From positions 1-38,653 of the forward strand of contig NZ_JAKGGD010000010.1 of the NCBI RefSeq assembly GCF_021556615.1: a DNA stretch of 38,653 nt, given 5' to 3'. Of the stretch, positions 24,817-34,005 are shown piece after piece. A program made the position numbers and the translations under genes. The notes under the pieces are model-generated. The model saw only the letters and a program-made list of their open reading frames with translations. It made no database searches and was not told the origin of the DNA. Source of the stretch: Paracoccus salsus. Lineage in GTDB: Bacteria; Pseudomonadota; Alphaproteobacteria; Rhodobacterales; Rhodobacteraceae. How positions within the stretch are numbered: the stretch's first letter is position 1; the number at the start of each line of letters is the position of its first letter.

Positions 24817-25920
24817 GTGGGCGATCGAAAAAGCATATATCGACGGGTGGCTGCCGGCACCGTTCTGTGGCTTCTGGTTGCGCTGACCACAGCGTCCTTG
24901 CTGCCCTTGATCGAGACCAATATCTGGTGGATCCGTTTTCTCGATTTTCCGCGGTTACAGTTCGCACTTGTCACGATCGTGCTGATGGCGCTGTACTTCG
25001 GTCTGCGAGGCCATCCGGGTCGATTTGGTTGGGTGGCGATCTTCGGTGCCGCGGCCGCACTTGGCTACCATGCCTACAAGCTGCATCCATATAACAGACT
25101 TGTCGAACCCGCCGTGGTGGCACAGCCCGACTGTCCGGAAGGGAGTGCCCTGCGTGTCATGATCGCCAATGTGAAACGCGGGAACGAACGCGCCGAACTA
25201 TTTCTCGATCAGGTCGCCGTCACGGAGCCTGATCTGTTGCTGGTGATGGAAACTGACGCGTGGTGGGACGAGCGGCTGTCGATCCTTGACAAGGATTTCC
25301 GCTACCGGATCCAGAGTATTCCTGATGATCATTCCTTTTACGGAATGCACCTTTTCTCTAAACTGGAACTGACTTCGCCCGAGTTCCGCTTCTTCTTCGG
25401 CGCGGACACGCCGACCGCAGTGGCGCATCTGCGGCTGTCTGGCGGAGAGATCATCGGGTTCATCGGCCTTCATCCACGTCCGCCCCTCGCGTTCTCTCAA
25501 ACCTCGGCGATGAGGGACGCGCATGTCCTTCAGGGGGCGCTGCTTGCGCGTGAGTGGGATGCACCGACGATCCTCGCGGGCGATTTCAACGCCGTCCCAT
25601 GGGAGCGCGCGACGCGACGCGCCATGCGGATCGGAGGGCTTCTCGATCCTCGCGTCGGACGCGGACTTTTCCCGACTTATGACACCGGGAGCTATCTGTT
25701 CTCCTGGCCACTCGACCAGATCCTGTTTCAGCCCCAGTTCACGCTGCATGACTTTCGCACGCTGCCGGATTTCGGGTCGGACCATCTTGCGGTGGCCGCG
25801 ACCCTTTGCCATGGGCGTGGAGCAGCGCAGCATGCGCCGGAACTTCTTGCTGGTGACCTCGCCGAAGCCGAGGCTTCCATCAAAGCAGCGAGACATTCAA
25901 TCAGCTCCCTGGACAACTAA
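24817..25920 (+). CDS. Membrane-anchored endonuclease/exonuclease/phosphatase-family protein
   Basis: A 367-residue protein. Three N-terminal membrane helices (about residues 12-85) are followed by a catalytic EEP domain on the far side. Landmarks are RVMIANVKRGNERAELFLDQ, EPDLLLVMETDAWW (metal-binding Glu), GLHPRPP (His), ILAGDFNAVPW (Asp/Asn pair) and LPDFGSDHLAVAA (final Asp-His). All are present, so it should be a metal-dependent phosphodiesterase; the substrate could be nucleic acid, a lipid head group or another phosphodiester. GTG-24817 is chosen because GGAG lies 9 bases before it; GTG-24802 in the same frame is the longer alternative with no ribosome-binding site. Signal-linked control is not evident. 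Confidence 0.83.
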   Translation: MGDRKSIYRRVAAGTVLWLLVALTTASLLPLIETNIWWIRFLDFPRLQFALVTIVLMALYFGLRGHPGRFGWVAIFGAAAALGYHAYKLHPYNRLVEPAVVAQPDCPEGSALRVMIANVKRGNERAELFLDQVAVTEPDLLLVMETDAWWDERLSILDKDFRYRIQSIPDDHSFYGMHLFSKLELTSPEFRFFFGADTPTAVAHLRLSGGEIIGFIGLHPRPPLAFSQTSAMRDAHVLQGALLAREWDAPTILAGDFNAVPWERATRRAMRIGGLLDPRVGRGLFPTYDTGSYLFSWPLDQILFQPQFTLHDFRTLPDFGSDHLAVAATLCHGRGAAQHAPELLAGDLAEAEASIKAARHSISSLDN

Positions 25921-25929
25921 CGCCTGCCG

Positions 25930-26870
25930 CAGGTTTCCGATAAGGGCCTCGACTGGTCCAAGGGACAAGTGGATGAAAGCGTCGCCAAAGGGGGCAACGC
26001 TCCTCTGCGGTGGCGACGCGCCGGACCGCACGGGGGCCCTATTATCCGGCCACGGTGCTGGCCGATCTCGCCCCCGGAATGCCAGCCCATGACGAAGAGC
26101 CGTCCCATGACCGAGAATTTTGCCGCCGTCTCGAGGTCGGCATCCTTCAGTACGAGGTAGGCGTCATTCGACCCCAGTTCGAGCACGGTCTTCTTCAGTG
26201 CCGTCGCGACCACGGCCCCGACATGTCGCCCGGCGCCATCGCTTCCCGCAAGCGTCACACCACGAACCTTGGGGTGGGCGATCAGCGCGTCGCTGATGTC
26301 GTGGTCGATGACGATGACCTGAAACAGGTCCTCGGGCAGCCCCGCCTCGATGCAGCGTTCGCGCCGGCGCAGGCCGGACCCGGTGCAGATTCTGGCATGT
26401 TTCAGAATGCAACAGCTGCCTGCAATCAGGTTGGCGGCCAGCACGCGGATCGGCTGTGAGAGGGGAAAGTTCCAGGGCTGGATCGAATAGATGACGCCGA
26501 TGGGTCGATAGCTGACAACACCGCGCCTCTGGTCGGACCCGTGCGTCCGCTCTTCATCGGCCAGCGCGTCGGGTCCGCGCCGCGCGGAATACTTACAGAT
26601 CGCCGCACAACTCTCGACCTAAAGATGCCGGTCCTTCAGTAGCTTGCCGGTGTCACGCGTCATCAATGCGGCCAGCTTGTCCGCATGGTCGCGCAGCTTC
26701 TGGCCGATCTTCGTCAGGAACGGGGCCCGTTCGTGATGGGTGAGTCTGCGCCACTCCAGAAACGCCGCGTGGCAGACCTCGATCCGGTCCGTCCCCTCCT
26801 GTTCGGTCATGAGGTTGCAGGTCTGGATTTCTTTCTCGATCGCGGGATTATTGGTGGTAATTGCCGACAT
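25930..26870 (-). pseudogene. Broken and internally inverted succinate-semialdehyde-type aldehyde dehydrogenase gene
   Basis: ATG-26870 starts a normal NAD(P)-dependent aldehyde dehydrogenase. It is interrupted by TAG at 26619-26621, then continues in the same frame through GVIYSIQPWNFPL, ILKHARICTGSGLR, GVTLAGSDGAGRHVG and KKTVLELGSNDAYLVL, to MGRL at about 26110. The expected next piece with the catalytic Cys (NNGQTC) is missing. Instead, a later part of the same protein, about residues 340-390 (GATLLCGGDAPD, YPATVLADLAPGMPAHDEE), lies on the opposite strand at about 25965-26099, with two further one-base frameshifts. So part of the gene was inverted and the rest deleted. It cannot make a working enzyme, although its promoter at 26897-26921 is exact. 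Confidence 0.8.
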
Positions 26871-26896
26871 GCGGGTCCCTTTACGATGACGTAGGC

Positions 26897-26921
26897 AACG
26901 CTTGGCGCCGCCACGCGTTCC
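26897..26921 (-). promoter_or_regulatory. EcfG-type promoter in front of the broken aldehyde dehydrogenase
   Basis: On the reverse strand: GGAAC (26921-26917), a 16-base spacer, CGTT (26900-26897), exact consensus, 27 bases before the ATG at 26870. Confidence 0.72.
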
Positions 26922-27062
26922 TTACCCGTGACGTCAATGCTGCAGAGAGTCGTCACTCGAATCTGATGCTGCTTTCGCCGAACCCGCGAAAGTCATCTCA
27001 GAAGCGCCCCGAAAAGCGCGGAAACGTTCTATCCATTTACCTTTTACACAGCAGGAAGCGAC

Positions 27063-27737
27063 ATGAGCACGAAGACACTTTTCATCACGGGCGCCTCGAG
27101 CGGGATCGGCGCGGCGACGGCACGCTTGGCGGTTGCGCAGGGCTGGCATGTCGGGCTGTTCGCGCGATCAAGGGACAAGCTCGACGCTCTCGCTGGCGAA
27201 CTTGGCGACAAGGCCATGGCCTTGCCGGGCGACGTGACCGACCTGGACACCCTGAAGGAGGCGATGGCGACATTGGTTGGCAAGACCGGCGGGTTGGACG
27301 CGGCCTTCGCCAATGCCGGCATGGGGCTGTCGGCTGCCGGCACCGAAGCAGGCGACCCGAAGGAATGGAAGCGGATGATCGGCGTGAACGTTCTGGGCGT
27401 CCTCTGGACCGTCATGGCCGCAATGCCGCACCTGAAAGAGCGGGCGGGTCATCTTCTGCTGACCGGGTCCGCTGCCGGAAGGCGCCACATTTCTGGGTCG
27501 GTTTACGGCGCGTCGAAGTGGTTTGTACACGGATATGGCGGCAATCTGTCCGAGGAAATGAAGTCTTTCGGCGGCCGATGCACGGTCATCGCACCAGGCA
27601 TGGTCGACACGGCGTTCTTTGACGAGCCGAAGCCCGACAAGCTGCAGCCCGAGGATGTGGCCAAAGCAGCGATTTTTGCCCTCGATGCAGATGCCCGCTG
27701 CGCCGTAAACGAGATTTTTCTCATGCCAACACAATGA
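27063..27737 (+). CDS. SDR-family oxidoreductase
   Basis: A 224-residue classical short-chain dehydrogenase/reductase. The Rossmann start has TGASSGIG (residues 9-16). DVTD at 57-60 and NAG at 84-86 are present. The catalytic residues are Ser136 (GSAAG), Tyr148 and Lys152 (YGASK). The cofactor is NAD(P)H; Arg35 and Arg37 after the second strand (FARSRDK) favour NADP. The substrate cannot be predicted. AGGAAG lies just before the ATG. It is slightly short at the C-terminus compared with 240-260-residue relatives, but all core motifs are present. No EcfG site was found upstream. It stands alone between the broken aldehyde dehydrogenase and a convergent regulator gene. Confidence 0.88.
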   Translation: MSTKTLFITGASSGIGAATARLAVAQGWHVGLFARSRDKLDALAGELGDKAMALPGDVTDLDTLKEAMATLVGKTGGLDAAFANAGMGLSAAGTEAGDPKEWKRMIGVNVLGVLWTVMAAMPHLKERAGHLLLTGSAAGRRHISGSVYGASKWFVHGYGGNLSEEMKSFGGRCTVIAPGMVDTAFFDEPKPDKLQPEDVAKAAIFALDADARCAVNEIFLMPTQ

Positions 27738-28002
27738 ATTCGTTTCGGACTGATGCGATCTCTTCCTGATGGAATCCGTGTGGAAGCGAAAACGGAGACT
27801 GACCTGGAAGAGGCAAGTGGCGGATGCGATGGGCCTGACGTCTAGCCTTAGCCGATGTGCGATTAAGATCAATATTCTACCATCCGGCTAAGGCAGATCC
27901 GGCGATCGGCCGCAGTGTCATGGACAGGGTCGGCATTTTCCACCACGGCCGTATTGCTTGAGAGCTGCCGGGCTTTGCCGTCCCGGATGGAGCCAATAGG
28001 GA

Positions 28003-29553
28003 TCAGAAGCCGTGCCGACGCAGCTCGGTCGCGATGCGCGCACGGGATCCGGTGTCGCGAGTCGGAAAGGCGGCGAAGTAGTCTGCCGCCGAAGCATCGG
28101 GCTTGCGCCTGCGCACCTCTTGCCGCCACCGCGCTGCCTGGTCGTGGCGACCGGCTAGACTGTTCGCAGCAAGCGCGATCATGGCGATCAGGTGATGGGC
28201 ACCGGGAGTGGTCGCCGCGCGGTCTGCCCAGTGAGCCGCCGCCTGATGCTCTTCCTGCTGCACCAGCATCTGGGCACGAACGCCGTGGACGCCGTAGAGC
28301 AGCGGGTCGAGCGGGCTCAGATGCAGCGAGGTCTCCAGAGCGCCGAAGGTCGCCGGCGCATCTCCTGTCAGCATTGCGGTGAAGGCCGAGGCGTAAAAGC
28401 CTTGAGCGTAGTTGGGGTTCAGCGCCGTCGCCCGCGCCAGCCAGTCGAGGGCGACCTCGGGCTCGTCGGTCAGCCAGAACGAACGGCCCATCGTGAAGTT
28501 CGCAAACGGGTCAAGCGGGTCCAGTTCCAAACTGTTTTCGGCGTGACGCCGCGCGTTGCGCCCTGCCGCCGCCGGATCGGCGCTCAGACGCAGGAAGGCG
28601 TCGAGAAAGCTGGTGAAGGAAAGTCCCGCATGGGCGCGCGCGAATTGCGGATCGGCCGTGACCGCCCGTTCGAAACAGCCTTGCGCGAGCGCCGTGTCGA
28701 CAGCGGTAAAACGATAGAGATGAGCCAGGCCGAGATGATAGTTTGACCAGGCGTCCAGGCTCTCGGGATCATTCAGCCGCGCGAGACGCGCCTCGTTGAA
28801 TGGAATATGCGTCTCAAGTGCCGCAATCAGGTGCGCCACGATGCGCGCCCTGAGGTCACCGATCTGATCGACAGGAGCGACGAGGCGATCCGCCCAGAGG
28901 ATTTCGCGAGAGCTTGCGTCGGTCAGTTCCAGGGTCACTGCGATCGTGCGTCTGGGACTCTCGATGATGCCGGACAGAATGTAGCGCGCAGTGAGTGCCG
29001 TCGATACCAGATCGAGATCGATGCCGGCCTGTCGGAAACGGAAGGACGAGCCACGTGCAATGACCGCAAGCCATCGCAGCCGCGACAGCGCCTCGATGAT
29101 CTCATGGGGGATGGCATCGCTCATGATGGCCAGCTCGGGCAACATGCCGAGCGGCCGAAACGGCAGCACAGCCATGGAGGGACGACCGCCGGGATGATCG
29201 GAAGACGGATGGACGATACTTTCGGAAGCCGCAGGCGCGGGCGCCAGGGCAGTCGCTTCGGCGACAAATCGGAACCCGCGCCCATGAACGGTGCGGATCA
29301 CGGCCTGTCTCGCTCCGTCGTCGTCAACCGCCTGACGGGCCGAGCGGATCCGGCTGGAAATGCTTGCGTCAGAAACCGCCTGACCCTGCCAGACAGCGGT
29401 CGCGATCTCGTCCTTCGTCACCATGCGATCGCGGTTTCGGACAAGATGGATCAAGACGGAGAGAACCTGCGGCTCTACCCGCACCGGCATACCGCCGCGA
29501 CTAAGCTGGAATCGCTCGGGGTCGAGTCGGAACTCTCCAAATGTCCATGCCAT
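28003..29553 (-). CDS. Winged-helix/TPR transcriptional regulator
   Basis: A 516-residue one-component regulator. Residues about 1-100 form an OmpR-type winged helix (FGEFRLDPERFQLSRGG, EIATAVWQGQAVSDASISSR, IRTVHGRGFRFVA). Residues about 125-245 form an alpha/beta domain of the kind found after the DNA-binding domain in CadC/adenylate-cyclase-like regulators (SMAVLPFRPLG, YILSGII, LWADRL). Residues about 255-490 are tetratricopeptide repeats (YHLGLAHLYRF, AQGCFERAVTADPQFARAHA, LDPLDPFANFTMGRSFW). No membrane segment is seen. It is divergent from the cupin gene at 29693 with a 139-base gap, so it may control it. The ribosome-binding site before ATG-29553 is weak. Signal unknown. Confidence 0.85.
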   Translation of the reverse strand: MAWTFGEFRLDPERFQLSRGGMPVRVEPQVLSVLIHLVRNRDRMVTKDEIATAVWQGQAVSDASISSRIRSARQAVDDDGARQAVIRTVHGRGFRFVAEATALAPAPAASESIVHPSSDHPGGRPSMAVLPFRPLGMLPELAIMSDAIPHEIIEALSRLRWLAVIARGSSFRFRQAGIDLDLVSTALTARYILSGIIESPRRTIAVTLELTDASSREILWADRLVAPVDQIGDLRARIVAHLIAALETHIPFNEARLARLNDPESLDAWSNYHLGLAHLYRFTAVDTALAQGCFERAVTADPQFARAHAGLSFTSFLDAFLRLSADPAAAGRNARRHAENSLELDPLDPFANFTMGRSFWLTDEPEVALDWLARATALNPNYAQGFYASAFTAMLTGDAPATFGALETSLHLSPLDPLLYGVHGVRAQMLVQQEEHQAAAHWADRAATTPGAHHLIAMIALAANSLAGRHDQAARWRQEVRRRKPDASAADYFAAFPTRDTGSRARIATELRRHGF

Positions 29554-29692
29554 GCGCGAGCATACTGCACAATGACGGTCTTCTACAGGAAATCTTCAGA
29601 ACTCCGTCAAGCTTTTCCGAAGCGCATGCGGCAAACTCAAGGAGTGCGATCGCGTTGGGTGCGAAAAATCCAAGAATTCAACGGAGAGAACG

Positions 29693-30061
29693 ATGCAAGA
29701 AAATGCGATAGAAACAAGGCGGTTCGAAGCGCCCGATCAGCTTCTGGACATGAAGGATCGCGGCGGAATCTCCATCGTCAAGATGGCCGATGGCAGTTCG
29801 GGAATGCATGCAATCTTCGAACCCGGCTGGACGTGGGAGACTGACGAGAAACCGCTGCTCGGCTCACCCGACTCATGTCCCATGCGGCACACCGGCTATT
29901 GCATCTCGGGCAAGCTGGTGGTCCGCATGATCGACACGGGCGTCGAGACGCGCATCAGCACGGGCGATTTCTTTGAAATCCCGGCGGGGCATGACGCCTA
30001 TGTCGAAGGCACCGACCGGGTCGAACTGATCCTGTTCGCGCCGCCCGAACACCAGCACTGA
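29693..30061 (+). CDS. Cupin-domain protein
   Basis: A 122-residue single-domain cupin. The barrel spans about 30-118. CPMRHTGYCISGKLVVRM corresponds to cupin motif 1, though its usual His pair and Glu are only partly kept, and GDFFEIPAGHDAYVEG corresponds to motif 2 with the conserved His. Such proteins bind a metal or small ligand; the activity cannot be told. GGAGAG precedes the ATG at good spacing. It is divergent from the winged-helix/TPR regulator, a layout that suggests control by it. Confidence 0.78.
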   Translation: MQENAIETRRFEAPDQLLDMKDRGGISIVKMADGSSGMHAIFEPGWTWETDEKPLLGSPDSCPMRHTGYCISGKLVVRMIDTGVETRISTGDFFEIPAGHDAYVEGTDRVELILFAPPEHQH

Positions 30062-30189
30062 CTGGCTGCCGCTCATGCTGCTTCGCTCGACCGCGATGGC
30101 CGGGACCATCCTGACGCGCAAGCGCATGGCGGACTGAGACATGCCGCGGCCGGATAGGTCGGTCGATGAAAACAGAATGGAGGAAGCCA

Positions 30190-31275
30190 ATGGACACCGT
30201 TCCAGGACGCACAACGACGGGACGCGGCCGGCTTTTCGACAGCGTTCTCGAAACCATCGGAGACACTCCCGCGATCCGGATCAATTCTCTCGCGCCGGCG
30301 GGGACAGACATCTATGTGAAGGTCGAGGCCTTCAACCCGGCCGGGTCGGTCAAGGACCGGCTGGCGATCAGCATCATCGAGGAGGCTGAACGGAACGGAA
30401 CCCTCAGCCCGGGGCAGACGGTGATCGAGGCGACGTCGGGAAATACCGGGATCGGGCTGGCCATGGTCTGCGCAGCGAAGGGCTATCCGCTGGTGGTGAC
30501 GATGGCCGACAGCTTTTCGGTCGAACGCCGCAAGCTGATGCGGATGATGGGCGCGAAAGTCGTGTTGACGCCGCGGGCCCAAAAGGGTCTTGGCATGTAT
30601 CGCAAGGCGGTGGAACTGGCCGAGGCGAATGGCTGGTTCCTGGCCCACCAGTTCGAGACCGAGGCCAACGCGCGCATCCACGAGAACACCACCGCGCGCG
30701 AGATCCTCGCGGATTTTTCCGGCGAGCGGCTGGATTACTGGGTCACCGGCTACGGCACGGGTGGCACGGTCACGGGCGTTGGTCGCGTTCTGCGCCGCGA
30801 GCGGCCCGAGACCAAGATCGTCCTGTCGGAGCCAGCCAATGCGCAGCTTCTGGGCAGCGGCCATCCGCAGGCGCGCAATTCCGATCACTCACCCGCCGAA
30901 AGCCACCCTGCTTTCGAGCCGCACCCGATCCAGGGCTGGACCCCGGATTTCATTCCCCATGTCTTGCAGGAAGCGGTGGATGACGGGCTTTATGACGAAC
31001 TGATCCCGGTTGCCGGCCCCGAGGGCATTGCCTGGGCTCAGCGGCTCGCCCAGAAGGAAGGTATCCTGACGGGCGTCTCGGGCGGATCGACCTTCGCCGT
31101 CGCGATGAAGATTGCCGAGCGGGCCGGACCGGGGACCGTCATCCTTTGCATGCTGCCCGATACGGGCGAACGCTACATGTCGACGCCGCTGTTCGAAACG
31201 ATTCCCGAGGACATGACCGAGGAAGAAGCAGCGCTGTCGCTTTCGACGCCAGGTTTCCAGATGGCCGCAGAGTAG
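30190..31275 (+). CDS. cysK: Cysteine synthase A (O-acetylserine sulfhydrylase)
   Basis: A 361-residue PLP enzyme that forms cysteine from O-acetylserine and sulfide in the cytoplasm. The PLP Lys is Lys55 in NPAGSVKDR. TSGNTG binds the substrate carboxylate, GYGTGGTVTG binds the PLP phosphate, and GVSGGS and MLPDTGERYMST close the active site. The C-terminal extension (EDMTEEEAALSLSTPGF) is as in relatives of this family. It starts at ATG-30190 with a strong GGAGGAAG; ATG-30166 in the same frame has none. It is slightly longer than Escherichia coli CysK. It may be a second copy, or the O-phosphoserine/thiosulfate-using CysM type cannot be fully excluded. Confidence 0.88.
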   Translation: MDTVPGRTTTGRGRLFDSVLETIGDTPAIRINSLAPAGTDIYVKVEAFNPAGSVKDRLAISIIEEAERNGTLSPGQTVIEATSGNTGIGLAMVCAAKGYPLVVTMADSFSVERRKLMRMMGAKVVLTPRAQKGLGMYRKAVELAEANGWFLAHQFETEANARIHENTTAREILADFSGERLDYWVTGYGTGGTVTGVGRVLRRERPETKIVLSEPANAQLLGSGHPQARNSDHSPAESHPAFEPHPIQGWTPDFIPHVLQEAVDDGLYDELIPVAGPEGIAWAQRLAQKEGILTGVSGGSTFAVAMKIAERAGPGTVILCMLPDTGERYMSTPLFETIPEDMTEEEAALSLSTPGFQMAAE

Positions 31276-31415
31276 AAGACGGGAGGCCAAGGGGCATGCC
31301 GTATCCGCCAGACGGTCGGCGGCGAGGCGACCGGCGACGCGGGCGGTGCGGCGGCCCTGACGCGTCCTGATGGTCATCCATCCGGGCGAAACGTTTCGGC
31401 TTGGGAAAGCGGGCA

Positions 31416-32306
31416 ATGGATACGAACGCGGCTGAGACGAACATGGTCGAAGAGACCCTCGACCCTGCGGATTGGGAGACGCTTCGTGTCCTTGCCCGTC
31501 GTGTCGTCGACGACGCGATCAACTATACCCGCGACGTTCGCGATCGCCCTCTCTGGCAGGACATGCCGCCCGAGGTGCGCACAAGGTTCCGCAGCCCGGC
31601 GCCGCAGAAAGGTCGGCCGCTGGCCGAAGTCTACGACGACCTCGTAACAAACCTGCTGCCTTACCCGATGGGCAACATCCATCCGCGATTCTGGATGTGG
31701 TACATGGGGTCGAGCAACTTCACCGGCGCATTGGGTGATTTCCTTGCAGCCATTATCGGCTCGAACCTGGGCGGCGGCGACCATGCCGCAGCCGAGATCG
31801 ACAAGCAGGTCGTCAACTGGCTGAAGGAAATGATGGGCTATCCGGCGACATCCAGCGGCACGCTGGTCTCGGGCGGTTCCATGGCCAACCTGATCGGACT
31901 GACAGTGGCCCGCAACCAGATGTCCGGCATCGACCTGCGTGAATTGGGTCTGGGCGCCCTGAATGCGCCCCTGCGATTCTACGGCTCGGACCAGATCCAT
32001 TCCTGTCACCAGATTGCGGTAGAGGCGATGGGGATGGGTAACCGCGCGCTGTGCCGCGTGCCATCCGACGCAGCCTGCCGGATGGATCTGGCGGCCCTTC
32101 ACAGGGTCGTCGCCAATGACCGGGCGGCCGGGTTGCATCCTGCATGCGTGATTGCAACCGCCGGCACGGTCAATACCGGCGCCATCGACGATCTGGCGGC
32201 AATCGCCGACTTCTGTGCTGACGAAGGACTGTGGCTGCATGTGGATGGATTACATCAACAACAAGGCGCAATACACGTTCGGTTTCAGCGAGGCTCTGAC
32301 CGATGA
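31416..32306 (+). pseudogene. PLP-dependent group II decarboxylase, C-terminus lost at a recombination junction
   Basis: An N-terminal fragment of a group II amino-acid decarboxylase (aromatic-amino-acid or glutamate-decarboxylase type). It includes PMGNIHPRFWMWYMGSSN, SGTLVSGGSMANLIGLTVAR, a SDQIHSCHQIAVEAMG segment and CVIATAGTVNTGAIDDLAAI, ending LWLHVDG at residue about 278. The normal chain is about 450-500 residues and carries the PLP-binding Lys in the missing part. After 32249 an unrelated 18-residue tail (reading the relaxase gene out of frame) runs to the stop at 32306. The start ATG-31416 has a GGAAAG ribosome-binding site. The product cannot bind PLP normally. Confidence 0.82.
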
Positions 32307-33993
32307 CCGGCGACAACCCGAGGCGTCGCTTGAGGCGATGGCGGACGCATGGGAGCAGGGTTGGAGCGGGACGCCCAAAAACGGGCACAGCTCGCATCTG
32401 CTGATCTCGTTTCCGCCCGATACCGCGCCGCGCGATGCGGCGGCCATCGCCGAGGAAATGTGTGAGCGGGCGTTCGGCGGCGAGAAGGAGTTCGCCGATG
32501 ATCGGTGGGAATATGTCGCGGCGCTGCATACGGATCGGACGCACCCGCATGTGCATGTGCTGGTCAATAATCGTGGGGTCGAGAATGGCAGCTGGTTCTA
32601 CCTGTCGAACAAGCTGGATTCCCCGTTCACCTATCAGGGGTTCCGGAACCTGATGGTGTCGGTGGCGCAGGAATACGGCGTCCATCTTGAGGCGACGACG
32701 CGCTACGAGCGCGGCGATCTTCAGTATTCGCCATCCTCGGCGCAGTGGCGGCAGGGCAGGGCGCCTGGCAGCCGGGCTCTGACGGATCGCGTGATGGCGA
32801 TGTTGATCGACGAGGCGGATGAGTGGGGAGAGGTGGCGAAGGCCGCGAAGCTGGTGGGCAACGCGCGTGTGGCGGAGGTCGCGAATCGGATGATCCAGGG
32901 CATCGCCAACCAGAGCCCGATTTCAAGAAAGGAATTCGAGATGGTCCTGGAGAATGTCGAGACGCCGGAGGCTTTCGAGGCGGCAATTCATGGGTGGGCG
33001 GAGCGGATGCGGGACAAGGTCCTGGAGCTGCCGCCCGACATGCAGGGCAAGCACTTCACGGCCATCGGGGATTTCCTTGAGGATGTGAAGCAGGATTACG
33101 GTGTCGTCGTCGAGGTGGAGGGGATCGAGCATCCCGGCCCGATCGCGAACAGCCTGCATGTCGATGGCGATCTGCTGGTCCGTCGCGCCGGGGATTATGT
33201 TCCCGAGGGCCGCGACATTGGCCGGGAGACGCTGGCGACAGCCGTCGAGATGTTCTCGGCCGGGGTCGTGACCGAGCGGGATATCCGTGTCTATGCCGGC
33301 GACGATCTGAGCGACGAGGGTGTTGCATATTTCAAGACGGCCCTGCGCGCGGTCGAGCTTGCGAATGTGGATTACAGTTTCGAGGCCCGACCAGGCGCGG
33401 TGGCGGATTTCTGGCAAAAGTTCGACGAGCTGTCGGGTGATGCCGGGATCGACCGGCAATTCGCCAAGGGGGTGTTCGAGAACGATCTTCTGAACGACGA
33501 CCAGAAGCGTGGCGTGCTGTCCTCTGCCGTTGATCCCGAGCGCGGCCCGAAGATCTCGGCCGACGAGATGTTCGACAGGGTTCAGGACGTGCGCGGCGAG
33601 ATGCGGGCCAATATCATGTCGCCCGACAGCGATTACCTGCGGTCCTTCATGCAGCGCCTGACCGAGCGCGAGTATCCATCCGCGGCGCCGGAGTTCGCCA
33701 ACCGCGAGAGCGAGCGGGAATACGCGGCGGCGCTTCGTGCCGAGTTCGGAGCCAAGGGCCTGGAGCGCATGGCCGAGGGGGATTACCGCGATCTCGACGC
33801 CATCACGCCGAACCGCCTGCACCAGCGCGAGCTGGCCGCCTCGGTGATGGCGATGGCGGAGCGGCCGGAACATGCCGAGAAGCTTGGGCTGTCACGCGAG
33901 CAGATCGCCGAGGGATACGAGGCGGCCGACGAGCCGCACAAGGCGCGGCGGGTGCTCGGCCAGGGCAGCACCGGCGACGATTTCTCGCTCTGA
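32245..33993 (+). CDS. virD2: VirD2-type conjugative relaxase, 5' end lost
   Basis: A 582-residue protein reading MDYINNKAQYTFGFSEALTD, then GHSSHLLISFP and the relaxase metal site H95TDRTHPHVH (three-His motif) with VLVNNRG, ending in a helical acidic region. Relatives begin about 20-25 residues earlier and have the DNA-nicking Tyr in a '(Q)-DYI' context, so Tyr3 may be the active residue and the extreme N-terminus is missing. The frame is open from 32152, but those codons belong to the decarboxylase in another frame. Two ATGs (32239, 32245) sit at the junction without a ribosome-binding site. It nicks and leads plasmid DNA in conjugation; function here is doubtful. Confidence 0.72.
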   Translation: MDYINNKAQYTFGFSEALTDDRRQPEASLEAMADAWEQGWSGTPKNGHSSHLLISFPPDTAPRDAAAIAEEMCERAFGGEKEFADDRWEYVAALHTDRTHPHVHVLVNNRGVENGSWFYLSNKLDSPFTYQGFRNLMVSVAQEYGVHLEATTRYERGDLQYSPSSAQWRQGRAPGSRALTDRVMAMLIDEADEWGEVAKAAKLVGNARVAEVANRMIQGIANQSPISRKEFEMVLENVETPEAFEAAIHGWAERMRDKVLELPPDMQGKHFTAIGDFLEDVKQDYGVVVEVEGIEHPGPIANSLHVDGDLLVRRAGDYVPEGRDIGRETLATAVEMFSAGVVTERDIRVYAGDDLSDEGVAYFKTALRAVELANVDYSFEARPGAVADFWQKFDELSGDAGIDRQFAKGVFENDLLNDDQKRGVLSSAVDPERGPKISADEMFDRVQDVRGEMRANIMSPDSDYLRSFMQRLTEREYPSAAPEFANRESEREYAAALRAEFGAKGLERMAEGDYRDLDAITPNRLHQRELAASVMAMAERPEHAEKLGLSREQIAEGYEAADEPHKARRVLGQGSTGDDFSL

Positions 33994-34005
33994 GGGGAGG
34001 GCCTC

